36,706 bases of DNA, from contig QBMK01000037.1 in the NCBI GenBank assembly GCA_003249035.1, positions 1-36,706 on the forward strand, given 5' to 3'. Shown here piece after piece: positions 24,724 through 33,358 of the stretch. A program made the translations under genes and the position numbers. Under the pieces are notes generated by a model. The model was not told the origin of the DNA, made no database searches, and worked only from the letters and a program-made list of their open reading frames with translations. Origin of the DNA: Pseudanabaena sp. (GTDB lineage Bacteria; Cyanobacteriota; Cyanobacteriia; Pseudanabaenales; Pseudanabaenaceae). Position 1 is the stretch's first letter; the number at the start of each line of letters is the position of its first letter.

Positions 24724-25149
24724 CTAGAGGGGGCGGGGGGTATTTGGTTTATTCGCAGCACAGCCAATAGGATAGGCAGTGTGATAAGTGCGATCGCGTT
24801 TTCCAAACAATTTATAGCGATTGTCTCGAATCTGGATATAGGTTAAGTCCCCTAGAGCTTTAACTGGTGAAATCGCCCGATAGGCTGCAATTAAAGCGCC
24901 ACCCATTGGTAACAGTCGCGTAATTTCTTCAGCTGCGTTACTGCCTTGCCATCTTTGGCCAGGATCTACGCGATCGATTAAAATCATCCCCATTTCACAA
25001 TCTTCTGGCGTGACATTAAACTGCTGCAATGTCTGATTATCTTGCATTGGGATATAGCGAAACTGACGACCGCGATCGAACTTTTCTAAGATGCTTACAA
25101 AATTCACACAGAGATTACAATTGCCATCATAGATTACAGCGTAGGACAT
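24724..25149 (-). CDS. DCC family thiol-disulfide oxidoreductase (DUF393)
   Basis: Product is 141 residues. The N-terminal IYDGNCNLCVNFV carries the DxxCxxC motif that names the family and suggests a thioredoxin-like redox fold. RYIPMQDNQ, MILIDR and AYRAISPVKALGD fit the DUF393 pattern. The partner and substrate are not known. No signal peptide or membrane segment is evident, so it is probably cytosolic. The ATG has no strong ribosome binding site. It is followed on the minus strand by the aldose epimerase gene with a gap of about 30 nt, so the two may share a transcript. Confidence 0.88.
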   Translation of the reverse strand: MSYAVIYDGNCNLCVNFVSILEKFDRGRQFRYIPMQDNQTLQQFNVTPEDCEMGMILIDRVDPGQRWQGSNAAEEITRLLPMGGALIAAYRAISPVKALGDLTYIQIRDNRYKLFGKRDRTYHTAYPIGCAANKPNTPRPL

Positions 25150-25221
25150 AGTTGCTTTAACTACTTTTTTAAGAGATACGATTCACTCATTGAGAAAGAT
25201 CAGCAGATACTAATTTATCCC

Positions 25222-25254
25222 AAAACTAAAAATGGCTAAGCCATTTTTAGTTTT
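25222..25254. repeat. 16-bp perfect inverted repeat
   Basis: Arms 25222-25237 (AAAACTAAAAATGGCT) and 25239-25254 pair around a single base. It lies between the ArsA-like and DCC genes and may end the ArsA-like transcript. Confidence 0.75.
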
Positions 25255-25282
25255 TAAAATCCTTCCTAAGTTTGGTTTTTAG

Positions 25283-25312
25283 TTCACGAAAGTGTGACAA
25301 CACTTTCGTGAA
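25283..25312. repeat. 13-bp inverted repeat, extragenic palindrome family 2
   Basis: Arms 25283-25295 (TTCACGAAAGTGT) and 25300-25312 pair around the loop GACA. It is a near copy of the centre of 15077-15132, including the following AATTGGTAT. Confidence 0.75.
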
Positions 25313-25391
25313 TTGGTATTACAGTTCTTTGCAGCCAAGCTCGAACCATAATAAACTTGTTAAAAGTTTTTGTGGTTCGTTGGCTTGAAAA

Positions 25392-26573
25392 TTAAACTGG
25401 AGTTGAAAATCGAATTTTCAGATAGTCATCTTCCATCTTTGCGCCAGCAGTTTGGAGAACTGACAAAGCTTGAGGTAGCACCAAATTACGGCGGTGATTG
25501 CCAATACGGATATTTAGCTCATCACCAGTCTTGGTCAACTCAATTTTCTCTTTGGGAACACCTGGTAAATACAATTCCAAACGATACTGCTTGTTTTCTT
25601 CAACTACACGCATCGTATTTTCTTTGTAATAGACCTGAGATGGATCTTCATTCCCATATAGCGTCTCTTTCAACCTCTCTAGGGCAGCAATTCCACACAT
25701 TTCCTCAGCATATAGTGGAATCTCCTTGATTGGCAGAGGATGAAAATCACGGTGAATTTGTTCGCAGTACTGCTTCTGATTATTCTTCCAAGCTTTAAAG
25801 AATGGATCTTGGACTTCTTCAGGAATGATGCGATTGGCGATCACCATATCAGTTGCTACATTGTAGAGACTGAGATAGGAATGTGCTCTCAAGGACTCAT
25901 TGATCACCATTTTCTCTGGATTAGTCACCAGTCTGACCGTTGTGGTGGTATTGTCCGTGAGAATTTTCTCTAAAGCTTCCAGTTCTTCATAAAACTCATA
26001 GGGTGCGTCCATTACCTCTTTATTGGGAAGAGAGAAACCAGTCACCTGCTTGAAAATTGGCTGAAATACAGGACTGAGCACTTGGGCAATTCCCTGCAAA
26101 GGTTTATAAAACTTTCGCATATACCAACCTGCCACTTCAGGCAGTGAAAGCAGTCGAAGTGCAGTTCCCGTGGGTGCAGAGTCAATTACTAATACGTCAT
26201 ATTCTTTTTCGTCATAATGACGCTTGACTCGCACTAAACCAAAAATTTCATCCATGCCAGGTAAGATGGCTAGTTCCTCAGCCTGAACTCCTTCCAGACC
26301 TCTTGCTTGGAGGACCTCACTAATGTAACGCTTGACCGCGCCCCAATTGCCTTCTAGCTCTCGTAATGCATCTAATTCAGCTCCCCAAAGATTTGGACGA
26401 ACTTCTTTAGGATCGTGCCCCAATTCGACCATAAAGCTATCGGCGAGTGAGTGAGCAGGATCGGTACTCAATACTAATGTTCTATAACCCAATTCAGCAC
26501 AGCGCAGCCCTGTGGCTGCTGCAACGGAAGTTTTGCCAACTCCGCCTTTTCCTGTCATTAAAATGATACGCAT
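25392..26573 (-). CDS. ArsA/Get3-like ATPase with Hsp20-like C-terminal domain
   Basis: Product is 393 residues. The start [22 protein letters not shown] is the deviant Walker A (KGGVGKT) of the SIMIBI class. [12 protein letters not shown] (switch I) and [19 protein letters not shown] (switch II, with DTAPTGH-like form) identify the ArsA/Get3/TRC40 branch. Residues of about 320-393 form a second module, [17 protein letters not shown]...[18 protein letters not shown], which matches the alpha-crystallin-like tail known in cyanobacterial and plastid members. I see no CxxC pair for metal binding. No ars genes lie nearby, so handling of tail-anchored or other client proteins is more likely than arsenite transport. 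It is cytosolic and probably dimeric. The DCC gene lies downstream on the same strand beyond two hairpins. Confidence 0.92.
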   Translation of the reverse strand: MRIILMTGKGGVGKTSVAAATGLRCAELGYRTLVLSTDPAHSLADSFMVELGHDPKEVRPNLWGAELDALRELEGNWGAVKRYISEVLQARGLEGVQAEELAILPGMDEIFGLVRVKRHYDEKEYDVLVIDSAPTGTALRLLSLPEVAGWYMRKFYKPLQGIAQVLSPVFQPIFKQVTGFSLPNKEVMDAPYEFYEELEALEKILTDNTTTTVRLVTNPEKMVINESLRAHSYLSLYNVATDMVIANRIIPEEVQDPFFKAWKNNQKQYCEQIHRDFHPLPIKEIPLYAEEMCGIAALERLKETLYGNEDPSQVYYKENTMRVVEENKQYRLELYLPGVPKEKIELTKTGDELNIRIGNHRRNLVLPQALSVLQTAGAKMEDDYLKIRFSTPV

Positions 26574-26772
26574 GGTCGATATGACTCGTCTTATTTAAAT
26601 TTTGATTAAACGCAGTCTGAACAGAGATTTGCACTGTCAAGACTAATAAATTTTGAATAAAAATAAATTGCTTTGCAAATCTTTACAATTGCCATTCATT
26701 CTAACATCGATATCGCGATCGCCTGAATAGCTTTTGTGCAGCTTTTTTTCTAATTACTGGATTTTGGGATTG

Positions 26773-26778
26773 TATAAT
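26773..26778 (+). promoter_or_regulatory. Possible -10 element of the HPt gene
   Basis: A perfect TATAAT lies 44 nt before the HPt ATG. The -35 region at 16-18 nt spacing is poor, so the promoter is tentative. Confidence 0.35.
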
Positions 26779-26822
26779 AAGCTTAAAATCAGCTAAATTA
26801 ATCGCTCTAAGGCTTTTGCTAT

Positions 26823-27185
26823 ATGAATCGGCAACCAGATTTACCCGTTAACTTAGAGCGGCTTAACCAAATATCAGAGGGAGATGTAGAGTTTGAGCTT
26901 GAGATCTTACAGGCTTATATTGAGGATTTTGCACAACGCATAGAAAGAATTCGTGATGCGATCGCGATCAATGATTGGTCACAAATTATGGGACAGGCTC
27001 ATCACCTTAGAGGTTCTAGTGGCAATGTTGGAGCTTCTCAAATCCACATGTTAGCCATACAACTTGAAGAGCTAAATTCTTCTCATGATTCAGGAAAAGC
27101 CTTAGACATTATTGGCTCGATGTCTGCAAGCATAAGAGCCATCGAGCTATTTATTGCCGAAAAGTCAGCAAGTTTGCCAACTTAG
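26823..27185 (+). CDS. HPt (histidine phosphotransfer) domain protein
   Basis: Product is 120 residues and nearly all one HPt four-helix bundle. The phosphorylation site is H60 in QAHHLRGSSGNVGA, the HxLKGSS motif with Arg in place of Lys. The first helix carries EFELEILQAYIEDFAQRI and the last IRAIELFIAEK. HPt proteins carry phosphate between receiver domains and histidine kinases in multistep relays. No kinase or regulator is adjacent; the hybrid kinase and regulator are about 12 kb away on the same strand, so a link to them is only possible. The protein is cytosolic. It is followed 140 bp later by a gene for a secreted unknown protein. Confidence 0.9.
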   Translation: MNRQPDLPVNLERLNQISEGDVEFELEILQAYIEDFAQRIERIRDAIAINDWSQIMGQAHHLRGSSGNVGASQIHMLAIQLEELNSSHDSGKALDIIGSMSASIRAIELFIAEKSASLPT

Positions 27186-27324
27186 AAAACATTTCAATTT
27201 TAGATTTAGATAATATAGAAATCCTTAACGGTTTGTTGCATGCCCTATTCAAAGGGTGAAATTTCTTGGAAACAGACAAAACTCCAAATGATTTAGGATT
27301 GCTACATAGCATTATTTAATTAAC

Positions 27325-27864
27325 ATGAACTTGATAATCAACAAACAATGGCGATCGCTTGCCAACATATTCTTTATCTGCCTAATTTGTCTTGGCATTA
27401 CGTTCTCAAATACTTTCGCCTCGAACGTATCAGCAGCAAACGAACCTGTATCAGATCAGATCGTCGAGCGCTTTGAAAACATTAAAAACAAAATGGCAAA
27501 ACTCAGATTTTGCTATAACGAAAGCTGTTTCTATCGAAATGTCACCAGCAAAGTTATTCCACCAACTAATACTAATCCCCATTACACAGCCGAAATTTCT
27601 GCAGCAGTAGAGCGTCCATCCTCAAGCCCAGATCTCGCTGATTATCACTTTGTCTATGCTAATGATCGCTGGCAACTAGTTAAAGGTGAAGAGTTTACCG
27701 ATGTGGCTGACTATGTGTTTATAGGCGATCGCTATGAAATTTACAGCGTTCACAATAGTCATACCTTACGCGGCAATTTAGATAAAGCTAAAGAAGAAGG
27801 TGGCATCAAATCAGGATATTTACCCCTTTATTACGAAGTCTTAGATGCTGGTATTGAACGTTGA
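27325..27864 (+). CDS. Secreted protein of unknown function
   Basis: Product is 179 residues that I do not recognise. It has a clear signal peptide: a basic start MNLIINKQWR, a hydrophobic core IFFICLICLGITF, then a likely cleavage near VSAANE (about residue 38). The mature part has two Cys (C63 and C68 in LRFCYNESCFYRN) that could form a short disulfide loop. The rest is polar with aromatic beta-like stretches such as DYHFVYANDRWQLVKGEEF and YVFIGDRYEIYSVHNSH. The repeated Y/W-rich pattern suggests a small lipocalin- or SnoaL-like fold, but that is a guess. A HIP1 site lies within it. The broken M28 peptidase gene follows 28 nt later on the same strand. Confidence 0.75.
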   Translation: MNLIINKQWRSLANIFFICLICLGITFSNTFASNVSAANEPVSDQIVERFENIKNKMAKLRFCYNESCFYRNVTSKVIPPTNTNPHYTAEISAAVERPSSSPDLADYHFVYANDRWQLVKGEEFTDVADYVFIGDRYEIYSVHNSHTLRGNLDKAKEEGGIKSGYLPLYYEVLDAGIER

Positions 27865-27892
27865 ATCATAGGCTGTGATTATCTATGCAACT

Positions 27893-28735
27893 ATGGAAAA
27901 TCTTCAAGCTCGATTAAGCCATCATCTCGAAAAAATTGTTATAGAGCGCAATCCATTTTATGCTTCGGCAGGACATTTATTTGCTAGGGAATATATCCGA
28001 TCGCATTTTGCAAAATTCGGTCAAGTAATCACCCATGAGTTTGAAGTCAATGGGAATAAGCACCAGAATTTAATTTTAAATATTGCTGCTAATGAACATA
28101 AACAGCGATCGCCGATTATTATTGGCGCTCATTATGACACGGTTCCAGCTTGCGTAGGGGCAGACGACAATGGATCGGGCGTTGCGGTACTGCTTGAACT
28201 TGCTGAATATTTTTCGGCAAATCCTCTCTAATATCCGCTCCAATTAATCGCCTTTGATATGGAGGAATATGGATTGTCAGGAAGTAACGCTTATGCAAAA
28301 AAGCTCAAAGATGAAAAGCAAAAATTGCGGCTGATGATTTCGTTGGAAATGTTGGGATATTGCGGTCGCACTCCCAATTCGCAGAGATATCCCGCAGGAT
28401 TGGATAAGTTCTATCCCAATACAGGAGACTTCATAGGCTTGATTGGCAGTATTCCCACGATTCTCGATCTCATTCATTTGCAGCATCATATGAAATCAAT
28501 CGTCCCCTGTGAATGGCTTCCCGCAGGTTGGCGAGGTCTAGCGATACCTGATACTCGCCGTAGCGATCATGCTCCATTTTGGGATGCTGGCTACAAGGCA
28601 CTGATGGTGACAGATACCGCGAATATGCGTAATCCTCACTATCACAAAAATAGCGGTCGCGTAGAAACTCTAGATTTAGAATTTATCACTAATGTTTGCC
28701 AAGGTTTAATTGCAGGAATTTCTGCTTTAACTTGA
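27893..28735 (+). pseudogene. M28 family zinc aminopeptidase interrupted by an in-frame stop
   Basis: The frame reads continuously from ATG 27893 to 28735 except for one TAA at 28229-28231. Together the two parts form a complete M28 peptidase of about 280 residues. The first part has IIIGAHYDTVP and GADDNGSGVAVLLELAEYF, with the His and Asp zinc ligands. The second has LQLIAFDMEEYGLSGSNAY, with catalytic Glu and ligand, then VTDTANMRNPHYH with the later ligands. The frame does not shift and all expected metal residues remain, so the break is recent, a sequencing error, or read through. A GTG at 27875 extends the frame but lacks support. There is no signal peptide. If functional, it would cleave N-terminal residues from peptides in the cytosol. 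Confidence 0.8.
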
Positions 28736-28813
28736 TCGTGAATCGGTAAGAAATGTCAATTCTGCGTTGCGGTATAATTGATGTAACTAATTTACAAAAC
28801 TTAAAGATTATTT

Positions 28814-30904
28814 ATGAGTGAAATTACGAACCCTATCTTGATTGGTAAAGGGTTGCCACCATTTCCAGAGATTAAGCCAGAGCATGTCGTTCCAGCTATT
28901 ACGCAATTGCTAGAAGAAGCCAGCACAGGCTTATCCAACCTCGAAGCCACATTACAACCAACATGGGCAGGTTTAGTCGAGCCACTAGATCGTCTGACTG
29001 AGCGTATTGGTTGGGGGTGGGGTGCGATCGAGCATTTGCTGAGTGTCAAAAATAGTGCCGAGTTGCGTGAAGCCCATAAGGTTGTCCAACCGAAAGTAAT
29101 CGAATTTTTTAACCGCTTTAGCCAAAGCCAACCAGTTTACAAAGCATTTAAGGCGATTCATGCTTCATCTGATTGGGATAGTTTGGAACCTGCTCAAAAA
29201 CGCATTGTCGAAGCTGCGATCCGTGATGCGGAGTTATCGGGTGTTGGTTTAGAAGGTGAAGCGAAAGAGAAATTTAATGCGATTCAAATGGAACTCGCGG
29301 AAATCTCCACAAATTTCTCCAATCACGTTCTAGATGCAACCAAAGCATTTAGCATGACGTTAACTCTGAAGGACGAAATCGAAGGGCTACCACCAAGCCT
29401 ATTAGGTCAAGCAGCCCAAGCTGCTCGTCTAGACGGTGACGACAAAGCTACACCAGAAAATGGCCCTTGGTGTATCACTCTCGACTATCCTAGCTATGTT
29501 CCATTTATGCAGCATAGTTGCCGTCGCGATCTGCGTGAAACACTCTATCGCGCATTCGTTAGTCGTGCTGCAAGTGGTGAATTTGACAACTCGCCATTGA
29601 TCGATCGCATTTTAGAACTACGCAAACAAAAAGCAGAATTGCTTGGCTATTCTAGTTATGCGGCATTAAGCCTTGCTCGTAAAATGGCTCCCGATGTAGA
29701 TGCGGTAGAAAAGTTACTAGAAGAGTTGCGTCAATCCAGTTACGCTGCCGCAGTTGCAGAGTATGCAGAATTAAAGGAATTTGCTAAGGCTCAAGGCTCA
29801 TCTACATTAGGAGATCTTAAGCATTGGGATACCTCTTACTGGGCGGAGCGTCAACGCGAAGCCAAGTTCAACTTCACCGTTGAAGAGTTACGTCCTTATT
29901 TTCCATTACCTCAAGTTCTCGAAGGTCTATTTGCTCTCGTTAAACGCTTATTTGGCGTGACTGTTGTTCCTGCTGATGGTACTGCCCCTATTTGGCATGA
30001 AAGCGTGCGCTTTTTTGAAATTCAGAATGAGCAGAATCAAGCGATCGCCTATTTTTATCTCGATCCCTATAGCCGTCCTGCTGAGAAACGAGGCGGAGCA
30101 TGGATGAATGACTGCATCGGACGCGCTAAAGTAGTCGAAGATGGCAAACCCATTACCCGCTTACCAGTCGCCTATCTGATTTGCAATCAATCACCACCTG
30201 TGGATGGCAAGCCTAGCCTAATGACCTTCGGTGAAGTCGAAACACTCTTCCATGAGTTTGGACATGGCTTGCAGCATATGTTGACCAAGGTTGACTATGT
30301 GGGCGCTTCAGGTATCAATAATATTGAATGGGATGCCGTAGAGTTGCCCAGTCAGTTTATGGAAAACTGGTGCTACGATCGCGCAACTTTATTCGGTATG
30401 GCGAGACATTACGAAACAGGCGAACCCCTTCCTGAAAGCTATTTCCAAAAGTTGATTGACTCCAAAAACTACATGAGTGGCTCAGGAATGTTGCGCCAGT
30501 TGCATTTCAGCCTCGTAGACATCGAACTTCACCATCGTTATCAAAGTGGCGGTTCCGAGACTCCACTCCAATTGCGATCTCGCCTTGCTGAAACGACAAT
30601 GGTCATTGCACCTTTGCCAGAAGATAACTTCCTTTGCTCCTTTGGTCATATCTTTGCTGGCGGCTATGCTGCTGGTTACTATAGCTATAAATGGGCAGAA
30701 GTTCTTAGCGCTGATGCCTTTGCTGCCTTTGAGGAAGCTGGGCTCGAAGATGAAGTTGCGATCGCCGAGACAGGCAGGCTCTATCGTGATACGGTTCTGG
30801 CTCTTGGCGGCAGCAAACATCCAATGGAAGTCTTTAAGACTTTTCGCGGCAGAGAACCTAGCACAGCTCCGTTAATTCGCCATAGCGGTTTAGTAAAGGT
30901 TTAG
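28814..30904 (+). CDS. prlC: M3 family oligopeptidase A-like metallopeptidase
   Basis: Product is 696 residues, the usual size for oligopeptidase A (PrlC/OpdA). The zinc motif is HEFGH at H480-E481-H484 within ETLFHEFGHGLQHML, and the third ligand Glu lies in NNIEWDAVELPSQFMENW. Flanking features are YFYLDPYSRPAEKRGGAWMN before it and GYAAGYYSYKWAEVLSADAF near the end. The start is typical: NPILIGKGLPPFPEIKPEHV. It degrades cytosolic oligopeptides, including cleaved signal peptides. SppA, the membrane signal-peptide peptidase, is encoded convergently just downstream, a suggestive pairing. There is no signal peptide. An imperfect stem-loop lies between the two genes. Codon use and HIP1 sites match the neighbourhood. 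Confidence 0.95.
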   Translation: MSEITNPILIGKGLPPFPEIKPEHVVPAITQLLEEASTGLSNLEATLQPTWAGLVEPLDRLTERIGWGWGAIEHLLSVKNSAELREAHKVVQPKVIEFFNRFSQSQPVYKAFKAIHASSDWDSLEPAQKRIVEAAIRDAELSGVGLEGEAKEKFNAIQMELAEISTNFSNHVLDATKAFSMTLTLKDEIEGLPPSLLGQAAQAARLDGDDKATPENGPWCITLDYPSYVPFMQHSCRRDLRETLYRAFVSRAASGEFDNSPLIDRILELRKQKAELLGYSSYAALSLARKMAPDVDAVEKLLEELRQSSYAAAVAEYAELKEFAKAQGSSTLGDLKHWDTSYWAERQREAKFNFTVEELRPYFPLPQVLEGLFALVKRLFGVTVVPADGTAPIWHESVRFFEIQNEQNQAIAYFYLDPYSRPAEKRGGAWMNDCIGRAKVVEDGKPITRLPVAYLICNQSPPVDGKPSLMTFGEVETLFHEFGHGLQHMLTKVDYVGASGINNIEWDAVELPSQFMENWCYDRATLFGMARHYETGEPLPESYFQKLIDSKNYMSGSGMLRQLHFSLVDIELHHRYQSGGSETPLQLRSRLAETTMVIAPLPEDNFLCSFGHIFAGGYAAGYYSYKWAEVLSADAFAAFEEAGLEDEVAIAETGRLYRDTVLALGGSKHPMEVFKTFRGREPSTAPLIRHSGLVKV

Positions 30905-30913
30905 CAAAGGTTT

Positions 30914-30950
30914 AGCTTATAGGGCAATTCATAAATTGCCCCTATATGCT
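30914..30950. terminator. Imperfect stem-loop between convergent prlC and sppA, palindrome family 3
   Basis: AGCTTATAGGGCAATT (30914-30929) and AATTGCCCCTATATGCT (30934-30950) pair with one or two bulges. It can stop both converging transcripts. The GGGCAATTCATNAATTGCCCC core also occurs in the hairpin at 19594-19645. Confidence 0.55.
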
Positions 30951-31749
30951 ATCGCCACATCCAGAGAGGCATTCCACTTGTTTCCGCTTCAAATTGCAGC
31001 CGCGCGATCGCATTTTCTGAACCGCCAGGCAAGAATTTACTCGCAAATGACTTGGGAGGCTTAATTGTAAAGACTTTAGTGGTTTTTGGGTCAAGTCCCA
31101 CCAGTTCGGCAGCATAGCACCTTGCATCTTCTTCAGTACCAATGCGATCTACTAAGCCAAGTTGGACAGCTTGCTCACCTGTAAATACTCTGCCATCGGC
31201 AAACGATCTTACTGTCGCGGGGCTAAGTTTACGCCCCTCGGCAACAGTCTCGACAAACTGGTTGTAACTGCTGTCGATTAATGATTGCAGAATGACTCTT
31301 TCTTCGGGAGTGATTTCGCGATCGAAGGAGAGAATATCCTTATAAGTGCCAGATTTGACGACTTTAAAGGAAACCCCAATTTTATCGAGTAGCTTTTCGA
31401 TATTGTTCCCACGCAAAATTACGCCGATGCTACCAGTGATTGTTCCAGCATTTGAGACAATATAATCTGCGCCAACACCGATATATACACCGCCGCTGGC
31501 AGAAATATTGCCAAAACTAGCGACGACTTTTACCTTTTCGCGTATGCGCTTTAGTGCGGCATAGATTTCTTGAGAGTCGCCCACAGTTCCCCCAGGACTG
31601 TCGATACGAAGTAGCAGAGCGGGAAATTTTTGTTCTTCCACAAATTCAAGAGCTTCAAGTACGCGAGTCCTTGTACCTGATCCGATCGCCCCCGTGATTT
31701 CAATACGTGCGATTTTTTTACGAAATTTGCGTTTTAGAAAGCCGAACAT
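30949..31749 (-). CDS. sppA: Signal peptide peptidase SppA, short form
   Basis: Product is 266 residues, the short single-domain SppA of the S49 family. The catalytic Ser is S85 in GNISASGGVYIG and the general base is K137 in VKSGTYKDIL. RIDSPGGTVGDSQEIY forms the oxyanion-binding region, and FADGRVFTGEQAVQLGLVD is the conserved C-terminal signature. The basic start MFGFLKRKFRKKIARIEITG has no strong membrane segment, so it is probably peripheral or soluble, unlike the E. coli long form. It degrades signal peptides left in the membrane and, in cyanobacteria, has been linked to light acclimation. It is convergent with prlC and divergent from the GT2 gene, with a 229-bp shared upstream region. 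Confidence 0.93.
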   Translation of the reverse strand: MFGFLKRKFRKKIARIEITGAIGSGTRTRVLEALEFVEEQKFPALLLRIDSPGGTVGDSQEIYAALKRIREKVKVVASFGNISASGGVYIGVGADYIVSNAGTITGSIGVILRGNNIEKLLDKIGVSFKVVKSGTYKDILSFDREITPEERVILQSLIDSSYNQFVETVAEGRKLSPATVRSFADGRVFTGEQAVQLGLVDRIGTEEDARCYAAELVGLDPKTTKVFTIKPPKSFASKFLPGGSENAIARLQFEAETSGMPLWMWR

Positions 31750-31978
31750 TAAATTATTAGTTTTAGTTTTGAATTGACTTTTACCATACTAGCTTTTACA
31801 GCAAATGATTGTCTGCAGTGGATTTCTGCCGACAGAAAGTAGCTTAAGATACAAAAATAGAGCTGTCTGTTTACTGTGACGCTATTTTTGGGTTTTGAGA
31901 ATTGCAAAAAACCAACGATCAAAAGCTGTATCCTGAGTATATTCACTCTAAACATTTCGCAATATATTAAAACCCCAA

Positions 31979-33358
31979 ATGCACGAGACGGACTTTCGTA
32001 GCAGCCTTCAAACAGGAGGCGATCGCCGCAGACTCAAAACGATCATTGTGATGTCAATTGTCTATGGATTGACATTTGGTATGCATTTTGCTCCTTGGAG
32101 TCGTTGGCTGCTATTAGGGCTATTTAGCATTCAGGCTTTGCGGTTAATATTTGCGCCGCCATTATCAGCGATCCTTCCAGAAGTTAATTTCAAAAATGAA
32201 TCAGAAAACTATTTAGATCAAACTTCTGCTCAAGATTTACCATTTTTCTCCCTATTAGCTTCGGCAAAAAATGAAGAAGCCGTAATTGGTAATTTAGTTA
32301 AAAATTTGTGCCAAATTGACTATCCGAGCGATCGCTTCGAGGTCTGGATTGTTGACGACAATAGTAGCGATCGCACGTCTGAAGTGCTTGCCTCGTTAAA
32401 ACAAAAATATCCCCAGTTAAAGACTCTCCGTCGGGGTGAAGAGGCTCAAGGTGGAAAATCTGGAGCATTAAATCAAGTTTTAGCCTTAACCAAAGGCGAT
32501 ATTATTGGCGTGTTTGATGCCGATGCTCAAGTTCCTGCGGATGTGTTGCAATCGCTAGTGCCAGTATTCCAACAGCCCAAAATTGGGGCAGTGCAGTTAC
32601 GCAAAGCGATCGCCAATGCCTCAGAGAACTGGTGGACATCAGGACAGTCCGCGGAAATGGCTCTTGATTGGTGTTTGCAAGATTTACGGATTAGGGTTGG
32701 AGGCGTGGGGGAATTGCGAGGCAATGGTCAATTTGTGCGCCTTGCAGCGCTTAAAGACTGTGGTGGCTGGAACGAACAAACTATTACTGATGATCTCGAT
32801 CTCACAATTCGTTTGCATTTGTGCCAATGGGATATTGCCTGTCTAAATTCTCCTGCTGTACAAGAAGAAGGTGTAGTTACAGCAAAACAGCTATGGCATC
32901 AGCGCAATCGTTGGGCAGAGGGAGGATTTCAGCGATATCTTGACTATTGGTCTCAACTACTAAGTGGGCGCATGGGATTTCTGAAAACCTTTGATGCTTC
33001 ATTGTTTTACATCAATCAATATTTGCTAACTGTTGCCTTTATCCCCGACACGATCGCGGCAATAGTATTGAGACATAACCCAATGCTTCCTGCGATCGCT
33101 GGGTTCTCTCTTGCTTTAAGTTCGGTAACGATGGCTTTTGGTCTGAGACGATCCTATCAAATGTCATGGCGATCGGCGATCTGGCAAACAACTACAGGCA
33201 TGATTTATATGCTGCATTGGATTCCTGTAATTGCCAGTGTTACGCTCAGAATGTGCATTTTGCCTAAGCGTTTAAAATGGGTTAAAACCCAACACCAAGG
33301 TGCTGGAGACACTATATTAGAAGATATAGACCTTCAAGAGATAGAAACCCATGCATGA
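31979..33358 (+). CDS. Membrane glycosyltransferase family 2
   Basis: Product is 459 residues. Two hydrophobic stretches (about 20-38 and 42-60) precede a GT-A catalytic domain. The nucleotide-binding pattern is VDDNSSDRTSE (D126/D127), the metal DxD is DADAQ (180-182), and later come RGNGQFVR, DDLDLTIRLH with the catalytic-type Asp, and QRNRWAEGG, the QxxRW motif of processive GT2 enzymes. Three or four membrane segments follow from about residue 325. These features resemble cellulose-synthase-like and N-acetylglucosaminyl transferases; the sugar and product are not readable. It is likely at the cytoplasmic membrane. The stop overlaps the start of the FAD oxidoreductase gene by 8 nt (ATGCATGA), which suggests translational coupling. 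Confidence 0.9.
   Translation: MHETDFRSSLQTGGDRRRLKTIIVMSIVYGLTFGMHFAPWSRWLLLGLFSIQALRLIFAPPLSAILPEVNFKNESENYLDQTSAQDLPFFSLLASAKNEEAVIGNLVKNLCQIDYPSDRFEVWIVDDNSSDRTSEVLASLKQKYPQLKTLRRGEEAQGGKSGALNQVLALTKGDIIGVFDADAQVPADVLQSLVPVFQQPKIGAVQLRKAIANASENWWTSGQSAEMALDWCLQDLRIRVGGVGELRGNGQFVRLAALKDCGGWNEQTITDDLDLTIRLHLCQWDIACLNSPAVQEEGVVTAKQLWHQRNRWAEGGFQRYLDYWSQLLSGRMGFLKTFDASLFYINQYLLTVAFIPDTIAAIVLRHNPMLPAIAGFSLALSSVTMAFGLRRSYQMSWRSAIWQTTTGMIYMLHWIPVIASVTLRMCILPKRLKWVKTQHQGAGDTILEDIDLQEIETHA

Noticed and set aside
25370-25729. Plus-strand 119-codon frame
   Set aside because: It lies antisense to the well-supported ArsA-like gene and shows no domain.
31749-31955. Minus-strand 68-codon frame upstream of sppA
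   Set aside because: It covers the divergent promoter region, has no family features, and ends at the sppA start.
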